The notes under the pieces are model-generated. The model did not search any database. It was not told where the DNA came from and saw only the letters and a list, made by a program, of their open reading frames with translations. 64,000 nucleotides of DNA, from positions 1-64,000 of the forward strand of contig PSLA01000008.1 in the NCBI GenBank assembly GCA_040289295.1, read 5' to 3'. This document shows positions 1 to 7,807 of the stretch, piece after piece. The position numbers and the translations under genes are program-made. Positions within the stretch are counted from its first letter, which is position 1. The number at the start of each line of letters is the position of its first letter. This stretch comes from J051 sp040289295 (GTDB taxonomy: Bacteria > Armatimonadota > Fimbriimonadia > Fimbriimonadales > ATM1).

Positions 1-170
1 TTGGGTTCACGTTCATCTACGAGAACGGCATCGACGAATACGACGGGCGCCGGCGAAGTCACCTGGTTCGGGACATAGACGATTGCGGTTCGCTCGGCGC
101 CCTCAACAGCCAGTGTTAGGGGCGTAGCTTGTTGAAGAAGGGAAATGAAAGCGACCAAAGCGATGCTCAT
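1..170 (-). CDS. Partial secreted protein, possibly PHB-depolymerase-like esterase (N-terminus only)
   Basis: A reading frame starts at the ATG at 170 on the minus strand and runs off the left edge, giving about 56 residues. The first 15 or so residues form a hydrophobic segment (MSIALVAFISLLQQ) that looks like a short signal peptide. It is followed by a stretch resembling the first beta strands of secreted esterases of the PHB-depolymerase/LpqC type (ERTAIVYVPNQ then APVVFV). The expected His-Gly of the oxyanion region does not follow in this frame, so either the family guess is wrong or the gene is frameshifted. The upstream GGAAA is a weak ribosome site. The family call is an inference from a short fragment. 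Confidence 0.4.
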   Translation of the reverse strand, partial: MSIALVAFISLLQQATPLTLAVEGAERTAIVYVPNQVTSPAPVVFVDAVLVDEREP

Positions 171-258
171 GCGGTTTTTCCAGACCGGTAATACGTCGAA
201 AGTACGCACAGGGTTCGCCTTCGTGCCCCTCCCTGCAAACCACGAACACAGGGAGCAT

Positions 259-330
259 CCCTCACCCCAACCCTCTCCCACAGGGAGAGGGAATGACGCT
301 CAGGGAGCGTGAGCGTCCCCGCGAACACAA
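259..330. repeat. Family A palindrome followed by family B element
   Basis: Positions 259-291 carry the family A arm CCCTCACCCC followed by the hairpin core CCCTCTCCC-aca-GGGAGAGGG. Positions 301-330 carry a family B element (core AGGGAGCGTGAGCGTCC then CGCGAACAC). The same two sequences recur many times in this window, mostly between genes. The stretch 171-308 holds nothing else recognisable. Confidence 0.85.
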
Positions 331-728
331 GGCTGCCGGCGTGCGAATGGAGCGAACTGTTGCATGACTGCGCTCTTCGACTGAGCCACGGGGGTTGCGA
401 CGATCTGGCAGCGCTGGTTAATGCTGAGGCGAGCCTCGGCAATTGTCGCGCTCAGTGCTACGGGGATGGGCTGGAGTTCGCCGAACGGGCGATTCGCTTA
501 GCAGCGCGTTCGGGAGATGAGGCTGCGATGGCTTTCTCCTTGCTGGCATACAGCGCCTGCCTGACGTTTGTCGGGGACTATCCTGAGGCGCGCAGGGCGT
601 TGGACGCGGTCGAGGTTCCGAGTGAGAGGCCCAATGTCCTTTTCTTGCAAGCGCTGCTTGAAGCGCGGCTCGAAGGGGTAACGGTCTCGGAGGGATTCCT
701 TGAGTCTGCCGGGGAGCCGGATGCTTAG
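309..728 (+). CDS. Hypothetical TPR-like protein, probably a fragment
   Basis: The open frame encodes 139 residues. Its apparent GTG start at 309 lies inside a family B repeat, so the first ten residues (MSVPANTRLP) are repeat-derived. A TTG at 360 is an alternative start. The middle has alternating small and aromatic residues (AFSLLAYSACL, GDYPEARRALD) that look like one or two tetratricopeptide helical pairs. No ribosome site is evident. It converges on and overlaps by four bases the gene on the other strand. I suspect a longer TPR gene lost its 5' part and the repeat now supplies the start. Function unknown. Confidence 0.4.
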   Translation: MSVPANTRLPACEWSELLHDCALRLSHGGCDDLAALVNAEASLGNCRAQCYGDGLEFAERAIRLAARSGDEAAMAFSLLAYSACLTFVGDYPEARRALDAVEVPSERPNVLFLQALLEARLEGVTVSEGFLESAGEPDA

Positions 729-1201
729 TCCTTGATCACGACTCCGTTCGCTCCGGCGGAGATGATTGCACCCTTCTGGATAGGCCACGGATAGTTGTCC
801 ACCTCGACGGCAATCGCCGTTACTCTCCACCGCTTATCCTCTCTCGCCGCGTGGAAGAACATTGGCACGCGTTTTCCATCCTCGAGGCGCACTGTGGCGC
901 GGCTGTAGCCCACGTCGCCGCTGACTGACCTTGTGTGCCAGGTGCGGGTGGTCGCTTCCGTCAAGCGCCATTCACGCACGAAAGCCGCAAACTGCTCGAG
1001 CGTGGTTCCTTCGCGGAACCCCCTGGAGGTCTGGTGCCAGGCACTATCGACATCCCCTCTTGAGAGGCTCTGAAGTAGCTCGTCCGCCGCCTCGACCGGT
1101 CCACCGCCCGCCCGAAATAAAATGTAGAGCACTGCCCCGACCACTAGGCCGGCCGCGAGGACCGTACCGACGAACAGAAGCGCCAAGGCTTTCCAACTCA
1201 T
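725..1201 (-). CDS. Membrane-anchored hypothetical protein with NTF2/DUF4878-like domain
   Basis: The 158-residue protein begins with one strongly hydrophobic segment at about residues 5-30 (ALALLFVGTVLAAGLVVGAV). A soluble domain of about 120 residues then starts with AADELLQSLSRGDVDSAW. That opening is typical of NTF2-fold DUF4878-like domains, where a helix precedes the count of residues 'dedicated' to a cone-shaped sheet. The likely location is the outer face of the inner membrane. No catalytic motif is visible and no partner is suggested by the neighbours. The fold assignment is an inference from pattern, the anchor is directly visible. Confidence 0.6.
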   Translation of the reverse strand: MSWKALALLFVGTVLAAGLVVGAVLYILFRAGGGPVEAADELLQSLSRGDVDSAWHQTSRGFREGTTLEQFAAFVREWRLTEATTRTWHTRSVSGDVGYSRATVRLEDGKRVPMFFHAAREDKRWRVTAIAVEVDNYPWPIQKGAIISAGANGVVIKD

Positions 1202-1280
1202 CCGTACGCGCTTGTACCCGAAACACGCCGTGCGGCAGACTCGCGCCTCGCTCCGCCTTTTCCCAAAAGCGGGAAACGCT

Positions 1281-1430
1281 CAGGGAGCTTTCGCGTCTCC
1301 GCGATTCAACGTCCACTGCTGCCAACGCGCTTCGCACCTCGGCATCCCTGACCCCAAGTCTCTCCCACAAGGAGAGGGAGTGAGGACACCCCTCTCCCAT
1401 CGGGAGAGGGGGGCCGAAGGCGGGTGAGGG
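1281..1430. repeat. Degenerate B element and two family A elements
   Basis: 1281-1310 is a degraded family B copy (CAGGGAGCTTTCGCGTCTCC). 1346-1385 and 1390-1430 are two family A copies, the second with the variant right arm ggccgaaggcgggtgaggg. They fill the 292-base gap between 1202 and 1493. No gene is visible there. Confidence 0.8.
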
Positions 1431-1493
1431 CGCCGTCAGAACTGCACGATTGCAAGCGTGGCGGCTGGGCCTGCCGTTTCAGCGCGCTTGGCG

Positions 1494-2705
1494 TCAGTCC
1501 CGCGGGTGCAGGTTGACTGCGCCAGACACGGTGCTGACCTCTACAGAGCCGGTGCCTTCGCCCATCCGCCCAGTGATCCGCTCGCGGCTGTGGGCGAGGT
1601 CTTGGAGTGAGATGGAGGTGTTCACACTTCCGCTCACAGATGAAAGGGCCACTCGGCAATCGCTCCGCGCGTCAACGTCCACCAGAATGTCCCCTGACAC
1701 GCTCCGAATGACGACGTCAGTGGAGATGGGTTCGGCGATATCAACCATCACATGGCCGCTCACCGTCTCGATGTTCGCTGTGGTGGGCTTCATCTCCGTT
1801 GCCTTAACGTTGCCGGCGGCTGAGCGGATTTTGACGTTCCCGGACACCTCGTGCAACGAGACGTCGCCTGCGCGGTTCTCGATCTCCACGTCGCCGCCCT
1901 CAACCCGCGCCAAGTTGACGTCCCCCGCGTGGCTATGAACCTCCACTCGCCCCTTCGCGCGCTGCACGACAACATCACCTGCGAGTGCTGTGATCGACAC
2001 GCTTGCCATGGTCTCCTTCACCGTCACATCGCCCGAGTCCGCTTTGATCTCAACTACCACCCCGGCTGGGACACAGATCTCCACATCCTCCGACAGGGTG
2101 CCGGGCGACTGTTTGAGCGAGACGCATTCCTCCGCTTCTTCGACAACGGGCGTCCAGTCGCTTGCCTTTCTTCTCGCGTCCTCTTGCGTGGAGCCCCGCA
2201 CCGTGGCGGTTGCCGTCAACTTCGTCTCCGCTGAACCGCCCACAACCCTGACGTCACCGTGGAATCGCTCCACCTTCAGGGTCACCCCAGGCCTGATCCG
2301 TAGAGGCATCTCAATAGTCTTCGTCTCCAGCGGCCCGAACCAGTGCAGCCCACCCTTGCCGATTCGCTCGACCGTGCCTTTCAGTGTTTTGACGCCCTTC
2401 TGCGCGGCATCGCGCACCTGCTCCGCCACGTCGTGCCAATGGATCGATTCCGAAATCTCACGCCGCACCTTTTCGATCATGTCGAGCAGTGTGCGGAACG
2501 ATTCGGCCTTGCCGTCAACATCCTCGGACTTAGCGCCTTCGACCCTCTCGCTTTGGGCGGCGCCCTCCTTGTCGCCGGAATCTCGAGGCGCTTCCCGCGT
2601 TGAGCCCTCGAAGTCAATGAAGGCGTCCATCAGGTCGAAGGCGTCCTCGGGCGAGAGTCGGCCCTCCTGAACCATCCTTAAAATGCGAACCACTTGGTCC
2701 TTCAT
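1494..2705 (-). CDS. DUF4097-type beta-helical protein with N-terminal SHOCT-like motif
   Basis: The protein has 403 residues. Residues 1-32 form a short helical motif (ILRMVQEGRLSPEDAFDLMDAF) of the SHOCT-like type often joined to DUF2089 or DUF4097. Residues 130-400 are a repetitive beta-rich domain with recurrent GDV, SGxV and AGDV turns (VHSHAGDVNL, ENRAGDVSL, RSAAGNVKA, ETVSGHVMV). This is the pattern of DUF4097, a predicted beta-helix 'adhesin' domain. There is no signal peptide or membrane segment. Its ATG overlaps the stop of the upstream DUF2089 gene, so the two are translated together. This pairing suggests a regulator and its effector, but the molecular role is unknown. Confidence 0.75.
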   Translation of the reverse strand: MKDQVVRILRMVQEGRLSPEDAFDLMDAFIDFEGSTREAPRDSGDKEGAAQSERVEGAKSEDVDGKAESFRTLLDMIEKVRREISESIHWHDVAEQVRDAAQKGVKTLKGTVERIGKGGLHWFGPLETKTIEMPLRIRPGVTLKVERFHGDVRVVGGSAETKLTATATVRGSTQEDARRKASDWTPVVEEAEECVSLKQSPGTLSEDVEICVPAGVVVEIKADSGDVTVKETMASVSITALAGDVVVQRAKGRVEVHSHAGDVNLARVEGGDVEIENRAGDVSLHEVSGNVKIRSAAGNVKATEMKPTTANIETVSGHVMVDIAEPISTDVVIRSVSGDILVDVDARSDCRVALSSVSGSVNTSISLQDLAHSRERITGRMGEGTGSVEVSTVSGAVNLHPRD

Positions 2706-3112
2706 CGTCCGCTAGCCTCCTTCAGCGCCTGCTTCGCTTCTTCTGGGGAGAGTTCACCAGTTTCCAGTTTCTGCAGTATCTCTTTGTGTCGGTCTGTCAT
2801 CTTTACTTTCTGCACGGGCGCGTCCGCCGTCGGGGTTAGGCCGAGCGCCTGGAGGAGGCTGTCGAGCCGCGCCCTTGCGGTCGGGTAACTGATACCTAGT
2901 TCGCGCTCCACCGCAGTAATCACGCCACGGCAGCGCAAGAAAGTGGTTAGAAACGCAGTCTGCTCCTCGTTCAACTTGTCGAACGGTGAGAGGCGAAACT
3001 TCCCACGAACGGTCAGACCGAGCTCGTCGTTGGCGAATTCGGTTGCATACCACTCGCCCTCTTGAGGCAGTCCATCGGGAAGACCGCAGTGGAAGCGAGG
3101 CTCTCGGTTCAT
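2702..3112 (-). CDS. DUF2089 family putative transcriptional regulator
   Basis: Residues about 55-85 carry the family signature: FLRCRGVITAVERELGIS followed by YPTARARLD, a helix-turn-helix. The C-terminus carries a SHOCT-like motif (ILQKLETGELSPEEAKQAL) that resembles the N-terminus of the next gene. I chose the ATG at 3112 because AAGGA sits five bases before it. An in-frame GTG lies 15 bases further upstream but lacks such a site. It forms a two-gene operon with the DUF4097 protein by a four-base overlap. It lies 52 bases downstream of mnmE on the same strand and may be cotranscribed with it. Confidence 0.75.
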   Translation of the reverse strand: MNREPRFHCGLPDGLPQEGEWYATEFANDELGLTVRGKFRLSPFDKLNEEQTAFLTTFLRCRGVITAVERELGISYPTARARLDSLLQALGLTPTADAPVQKVKMTDRHKEILQKLETGELSPEEAKQALKEASGR

Positions 3113-3164
3113 GTCTATCCTTACCACCGAGGTGGGCAGCCGGTTGCAGCCGAATTCGTAGCGC

Positions 3165-4499
3165 TCACTTTCCGACGCAGAAGTCCCGGAAGATGCGTTC
3201 CAGCACCTCGTCGGGTGCCGTCGCGCCGGTTATGCCTCCGAACGCGTCCAGAGCGGCGTAAAGAGGGACGCACGCGAGGTCCGGAGGCTCGCTTAGAAGG
3301 GCGTCGGCCGCCGCTTGGAGATGCTCCGCGGCCTCCCGAAGGTGCGCTTCGTGCCGTTCGTTCGTCAGAGGCAAACCCTCCCCCACCAGGCCCTCCAGCC
3401 GCCCCTGAAGCACGTCCAGGAGGGACGTAATGCCCTCGCCTGTCAGCGCCGACAGCAACACCCACGCGCCCGGCGGCGGCGAGGGCGGATGCCCAATGTC
3501 TGCCTTGTTTGCAACGTACAGGTCAGGCTGTCGCGGAAGCGACTCGCCCAGCGCGCGATCTGCGTCCGTGTACCCAGCAGGCGCTTCCAGCACATGCCAG
3601 ATCTCGTCAGCCTCCTCCAGCGCTAGGCGCGTTCGCTCCATGCCCATCCGCTCCACCGCATCCTCCGCCTCCCGCAAACCCGCAGTATCAATCAGGACAA
3701 CGCGGAAACCGCCAACAGACACAGCCTCTTCGATCGTGTCCCGCGTGGTGCCAGGAACATCCGTCACGATCGCACGATCGCAGCCCAGCATCCGGTTCAA
3801 CAGGGAAGACTTGCCGACGTTCGTTCGTCCGACGAGGCAGATGCGGAACCCGTCGCGCACGATGCGCGCCGCTCGCGCGGCACCCGCGAGCGCAAGCACG
3901 TCGTCGCGCAGCACTTGGATTTCTTGGATGGCGGCCGCCGTGTCGAGCTCGCCAACCTCATCCGTGAATTCGACGGACGCTTCGATCGTTGCGATAATCG
4001 CCGCCGTGCGGTTGCTCAACGACTGGAGTTCCTGGCTAAGCGCGCCCCTTCGTAGCGCAGCCGCGCGGCGCGACTGCATCTCAGTCGCAGCGGTAACTGT
4101 CTCTGCGACAGCCTCTGCCTGCGTCAGGTCAAGCCGGCCGTTGAGGAAAGCGCGCTCCGTAAACTCTCCGGGCCTGGCGAGCCTTGCGCCGAGCGAACAG
4201 ATGAGGTCCAGCGCTCGCCGCATGTTCGCCGGGCTGCCGTGAAGGCTGATCTCGAAGGATGGCTCGCCGGTATAGCTGCGGCCCTCGGCGAAGAAAGTCA
4301 AATACCCTTCATCGAATTTCTCGATCTTGACGAAATAGACTCTCCGAGCAACCGGTTCGCCGCCCCGCAGCGCGCCGCCGGCGATGCTTGCGCCAATCCG
4401 CCAAGCATCCCGACCGCTGACCCTGATCAAGGCAACCGGCGCTGGCGCCGCGCCAGTAATCGGCGCTGCGATGGTGTCGAACACGCTGTCGGCGCTCAC
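3165..4499 (-). CDS. mnmE: tRNA uridine-5-carboxymethylaminomethyl GTPase MnmE
   Basis: MnmE with MnmG installs the cmnm5 group on U34 of several tRNAs, using tetrahydrofolate and GTP hydrolysis. The 444-residue protein has the N-terminal folate-binding domain, a central helical domain, and an inserted Ras-like G domain with P-loop GRTNVGKSS, DTAGLRE and NKAD. It ends in FCVGK, matching the conserved C-terminal Cys motif FC(I/V)GK. It starts at a GTG overlapping the stop of the upstream MFS gene. The partner mnmG is not in this window. trmFO, which modifies U54, is present at 49.5 kb. Confidence 0.95.
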   Translation of the reverse strand: MSADSVFDTIAAPITGAAPAPVALIRVSGRDAWRIGASIAGGALRGGEPVARRVYFVKIEKFDEGYLTFFAEGRSYTGEPSFEISLHGSPANMRRALDLICSLGARLARPGEFTERAFLNGRLDLTQAEAVAETVTAATEMQSRRAAALRRGALSQELQSLSNRTAAIIATIEASVEFTDEVGELDTAAAIQEIQVLRDDVLALAGAARAARIVRDGFRICLVGRTNVGKSSLLNRMLGCDRAIVTDVPGTTRDTIEEAVSVGGFRVVLIDTAGLREAEDAVERMGMERTRLALEEADEIWHVLEAPAGYTDADRALGESLPRQPDLYVANKADIGHPPSPPPGAWVLLSALTGEGITSLLDVLQGRLEGLVGEGLPLTNERHEAHLREAAEHLQAAADALLSEPPDLACVPLYAALDAFGGITGATAPDEVLERIFRDFCVGK

Positions 4500-5767
4500 G
4501 TTGACCCTCGTACCTTGGAGATCAGGATCGAGCCGAGGCCGAACGCAACGGCTGCGAACAGAAAAGTGAATTGGTAGCCCATGCCGGGACGCGCTGCGTT
4601 CGCGCCGTCCACGACGATGCCCGCCAGGCCGGTCAGGATTTGCGGCGCGGAGATGCTAGACTGCCACATGCCCATATCCTTCGCCAGGCATTGCGCGTCG
4701 GGCATCACGTCTGACGCAAGCGCCCAGTCCGCCGACTGATACGCCCCGTAGCAGAAGGCGAACGGCACAGCCAGGAGCGTCAGCGCCGTGAACGACGCAA
4801 GGAACGGCACCGGCACCAGTGTCGCCGCGATCACTACACCAGCAACGTACACCACGCGCTTCCGACCTACACGATCGGCGACGCGCCCTGCCACCAGCGC
4901 GCCAACTCCGGCGATGAGCGAGATCTCGAGAACGATGACGTAGATTGCGCTGCTCGCCGCGGCGCGCACCTCTTCCGGTGATCCGCCGCCGACTTCGGCC
5001 ACGGAAAGACCAAATACCTGAAACTCACGCACTACGTCCGAAAGGAAAAACAGCAAGTACGTGTAGACCATGTAGAAACCAAGGGCATTCAGGAACCGTG
5101 TAAACCAAACCCAACGGAAGTCGTGGCTCCTCCACGGCTTCAACCAGGCCTGCGCGAAGCTTTCGGGTGCACGCTCCTGTCGCGGGATCTCCTCACGCAC
5201 TGTCGCTAAAGTAATTAGAGCGCACAGCACGTTGACGCTCGCGAGCATAATGTAGATGAGCACCACGTCTCCGAGCGCACGCGCTACGAGCGCGCCGATG
5301 ATCTGCGCGCTCAGTTGTAGGAAACCCATGATGCCGCTCGCCCTTCCGCGCTGATCTATGGGTACGAGACCAGGAATGAGCGAACTGTACGGCCCCTGGG
5401 CCACATCGTCCCCAATCTGCAGCAGGATGTAACCGAGCACGATAACGTGATATTGAGACGGATGCGCGAGAACAAGCATCGCTCCCACGGTCGTCGCCGA
5501 ACCGAGCATCAACCACGGGCGCCACTTCCCGTACTTCGTTGGAAACCGCTCGGATATCCACCCGAAGAGCGCGGGGCCGACGAGCGCCCAGAGGGCGCCA
5601 AGCATGACGACCCTCCCCCAGAGCGTGCCTTTCTCTCCGCCGGGTACGAGCGCTTCCACCTGCCCGGGCAGCACCGCGCTCAGAATTAGGAACCACTTCA
5701 TGCTCGTGGCGAACCAATAGGCGGACAAGCCGAACTGCCACGCCAGCGAACGGCGGGGAAGAGCCAT
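4496..5767 (-). CDS. Major facilitator superfamily transporter
   Basis: The 423-residue protein has about twelve hydrophobic segments. The loop between segments 2 and 3 is the MFS-like stretch SERFPTKYGKWRPWLMLGS. The GKWRP element is typical of GPH-type and sugar/cation symporter-like MFS proteins (MelB/YicJ group). A second MFS-A-like motif, RVADRVGRKRVV, appears in the middle of the protein. Substrate is not predictable from sequence alone. It precedes mnmE with a four-base overlap. It is divergent from rpsB, sharing an upstream region of about 150 bases. Confidence 0.8.
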   Translation of the reverse strand: MALPRRSLAWQFGLSAYWFATSMKWFLILSAVLPGQVEALVPGGEKGTLWGRVVMLGALWALVGPALFGWISERFPTKYGKWRPWLMLGSATTVGAMLVLAHPSQYHVIVLGYILLQIGDDVAQGPYSSLIPGLVPIDQRGRASGIMGFLQLSAQIIGALVARALGDVVLIYIMLASVNVLCALITLATVREEIPRQERAPESFAQAWLKPWRSHDFRWVWFTRFLNALGFYMVYTYLLFFLSDVVREFQVFGLSVAEVGGGSPEEVRAAASSAIYVIVLEISLIAGVGALVAGRVADRVGRKRVVYVAGVVIAATLVPVPFLASFTALTLLAVPFAFCYGAYQSADWALASDVMPDAQCLAKDMGMWQSSISAPQILTGLAGIVVDGANAARPGMGYQFTFLFAAVAFGLGSILISKVRGST

Positions 5768-5776
5768 CCCGCGTAA

Positions 5777-5805
5777 GATACCTCCGGGACGGTTTGGGTA
5801 TACTC
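5777..5805 (+). promoter_or_regulatory. Possible rpsB-tsf promoter
   Basis: TATACT at 5800-5805 is a good -10 candidate in the gap before rpsB. The hexamer at the right distance upstream does not match TTGACA well. The assignment therefore rests on the -10 and on position alone. Confidence 0.3.
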
Positions 5806-5919
5806 CCCACGAATCTCACACGGTCACGCTCAGCCGCTTGGGTGCCCGCTCGTCACGAACGGGTTTGGCAGGCAAAAGGAGGGCGGGCCGGAGGACCAAC
5901 CCAAGGAGGACCTTTGAAC

Positions 5920-6822
5920 ATGCAAGCATTGAAGATGCGCGAGTTGCTCGAGGCGGGCGTCCACTTCGGGCACGCGACGCGCAAGTGGAACCCGCGTATG
6001 AAGCGCTACATTTACGGCGCAAGACACGGGATCTACATCATTGATCTACACCAGACCATCCAGCTCTTTAACCAAGCCACCGAGGCGATTCGAGAAGTGG
6101 CGGAAAGAGGCGGCAACGTGCTTTTCGTCGGTACGAAGAAGCAGGCAGCGGGTGTTGTGCGCGAGTGCGCCAAGAGGTGTGGCATGCCCTACGTCAGCGA
6201 GCGGTGGATGGGCGGGCTGCTCACGAACTGGCGCACCATGCAAGCCCGCATCCAGCGCCTGAAGGAACTAGAGAAGATGGAGGCGGAAGGCTACTTCCAA
6301 CGCCTAACAAAGAAGGAGGCGTTGCAGCGGACGAAGGAGCGCGAGCGACTTCGGAAGCTATTCGAAGGCGTCCTCGAGATGCACGAGCCGCCAAAGATGA
6401 TGTACCTCGTGGACGTCGAGCACGAGGACCTCGCCGTCAAGGAAGCGAACCGGCTGAAGATTCCCGTCGTCGCCATCGTTGATACGAACTGCGATCCGGA
6501 GCCCATCGACTACGTGATTCCAGGCAACGATGACGCGATTCGGTCCGTGAAGTTAATCACAGGGCGAATCGCCGACCTCATCGCCGGCGGCAAGCCGTCT
6601 GCAGAAGGAGACGATGAAGAGGGCGGACGCGTCGAGCTTGGCGAGGTCGAACTTGAGATGCTGAGAAGATACAGCATCGAGGACGACCTCGAATGCATCG
6701 GCGCAGCAAAGGCGGAAACGAACGAAAGCGATGACGTTGACGAATCGTTCGACGAATTCGACATGGACGATGAAGAGCGAGTGGCAAAGCGGCCCCGCTC
6801 CAAGACCATGGACGAGGACTAA
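5920..6822 (+). CDS. rpsB: 30S ribosomal protein S2 with acidic C-terminal tail
   Basis: S2 is a small-subunit protein needed for recruiting S1 and for initiation. The sequence shows the S2 start (LLEAGVHFGHATRKWNPRM), the IYGARHGIYIIDLHQT block and GGLLTNWRT. The start at 5920 is fixed by AAGGAGG at 5903-5909; the frame is open for 42 more codons upstream but has no such site. The 300-residue protein is longer than the usual 230-260 because of a roughly 70-residue acidic tail (rich in D/E, e.g. DDVDESFDEFDMDDEE) after the core. tsf follows three bases after the stop codon, the standard rpsB-tsf order. Confidence 0.97.
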   Translation: MQALKMRELLEAGVHFGHATRKWNPRMKRYIYGARHGIYIIDLHQTIQLFNQATEAIREVAERGGNVLFVGTKKQAAGVVRECAKRCGMPYVSERWMGGLLTNWRTMQARIQRLKELEKMEAEGYFQRLTKKEALQRTKERERLRKLFEGVLEMHEPPKMMYLVDVEHEDLAVKEANRLKIPVVAIVDTNCDPEPIDYVIPGNDDAIRSVKLITGRIADLIAGGKPSAEGDDEEGGRVELGEVELEMLRRYSIEDDLECIGAAKAETNESDDVDESFDEFDMDDEERVAKRPRSKTMDED

Positions 6823-6825
6823 GAT

Positions 6826-7683
6826 ATGCAAATCACTGCTACACTTGTTAAGAAACTGAGGGACGAAACTGACGCGCCGCTGATGGACTGCAAGCGTGCG
6901 CTCCAAGACGCTGCCGCCGACCAACCTGGTGAAGCGAACGAGGAAGCCGTCTTCAACCGCGCACGCGAGATTCTGCGCGAGGCAGGGAAAACCCAAGCTG
7001 CCAAGCGCGCTGATCGCGAGGTAATGAACGGGGTCGTCGCAATTGCGAAGAAGCCTGGGACAGTCTCCCTCCTCTCGCTTCTCTCCGAAACGGACTTCGT
7101 CGCGAGGAACGAAGAGTTCATCACCGAGGCGCAGGCGCTCGCGGAAGCGTTCCTTGAGCAGGAGCCAGGTGACGACCCGCTCTCCGCAACCGTCGGAGGC
7201 ATGACAGTGCGCGAGCGCATCGAGGCGCTTGTCGCGAAGATTCGCGAGAACATCCAGCTCGGGGCGGTGAAGCGGATCGAAAGCGACAAGACCATCGGCA
7301 CCTATCTGCACCACGACAAGGCGAAAGCTGCTGTGGTCGTCGCTGACGGCGGCGATGAGGCGCTCGCTTCAAAGGTCGCAATGCAGGTGGTCGCCTTCCC
7401 GAGCATCGAGGTCATCTCTGAGTCTCAGATTGACCAGGAGCGGCTGCAACGCGAAATTGAAGTCGAAAAGAAGCGAGCCATGGACGAAGGCCAGCCCGAA
7501 GAGCGCGCTCAGAAGATCGCTGAAGGGCGCGTGAACAAAGAGTTCCTCAGCGCGGCCGTGCTGCTGAACATGGCTTGGTTCTTGGAGCCAAAAAAGAAGG
7601 TCTCTGAGGTTATCGGCGACATGAAGATTCTGCGTATCGTTCGCATGCAGGCCGGGGGCACGCCGCTGGACTGCAGCCTCTGA
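6826..7683 (+). CDS. tsf: Translation elongation factor Ts
   Basis: EF-Ts exchanges GDP for GTP on EF-Tu. The N-terminal UBA-like domain has KLRDETDAPLMDCKRAL, and the nucleotide-exchange core motif TDFVARNEEF is present. The 285-residue length is normal for the two-repeat bacterial form. It starts three bases after the rpsB stop codon and is clearly cotranscribed with it. A strong hairpin follows the stop. Confidence 0.96.
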   Translation: MQITATLVKKLRDETDAPLMDCKRALQDAAADQPGEANEEAVFNRAREILREAGKTQAAKRADREVMNGVVAIAKKPGTVSLLSLLSETDFVARNEEFITEAQALAEAFLEQEPGDDPLSATVGGMTVRERIEALVAKIRENIQLGAVKRIESDKTIGTYLHHDKAKAAVVVADGGDEALASKVAMQVVAFPSIEVISESQIDQERLQREIEVEKKRAMDEGQPEERAQKIAEGRVNKEFLSAAVLLNMAWFLEPKKKVSEVIGDMKILRIVRMQAGGTPLDCSL

Positions 7684-7693
7684 TCTCTTTATC

Positions 7694-7743
7694 CGGAGCG
7701 ACATCGAGGGTGGCTGACTCTTGCCCGCCCTCGGTGTGCTCCG
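7694..7743 (+). terminator. Hairpin after tsf
   Basis: The outer stem CGGAGC (7694-7699) pairs with GCTCCG (7738-7743), and the inner ACA..CGAGGG pairs with CCCTCG..TGT. This makes one long, nearly continuous stem. There is no U-run after it, so it could be a weak or factor-assisted terminator. Position between tsf and an independently promoted gene supports the call. Confidence 0.5.
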
Positions 7744-7765
7744 CCAAAACCCTTAGAATTTAGGG

Positions 7766-7797
7766 TTGACTCTCCACCATGGTTCATGGTGTAGCCT
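7766..7797 (+). promoter_or_regulatory. MerR-type operator-promoter with 20-base spacer
   Basis: The -35 TTGACT (7766-7771) and -10 TAGCCT (7792-7797) are separated by 20 bases, longer than the optimal 17. The spacer contains a perfect 7-3-7 inverted repeat, CACCATG (7775-7781) and CATGGTG (7785-7791). This is the architecture of MerR-family promoters, where the regulator bound in the spacer untwists the DNA. The regulator gene starts at 7808, only about 10 bases after the -10, so its mRNA would be nearly leaderless. Confidence 0.8.
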
Positions 7798-7807
7798 CAA
7801 TCGCGAA

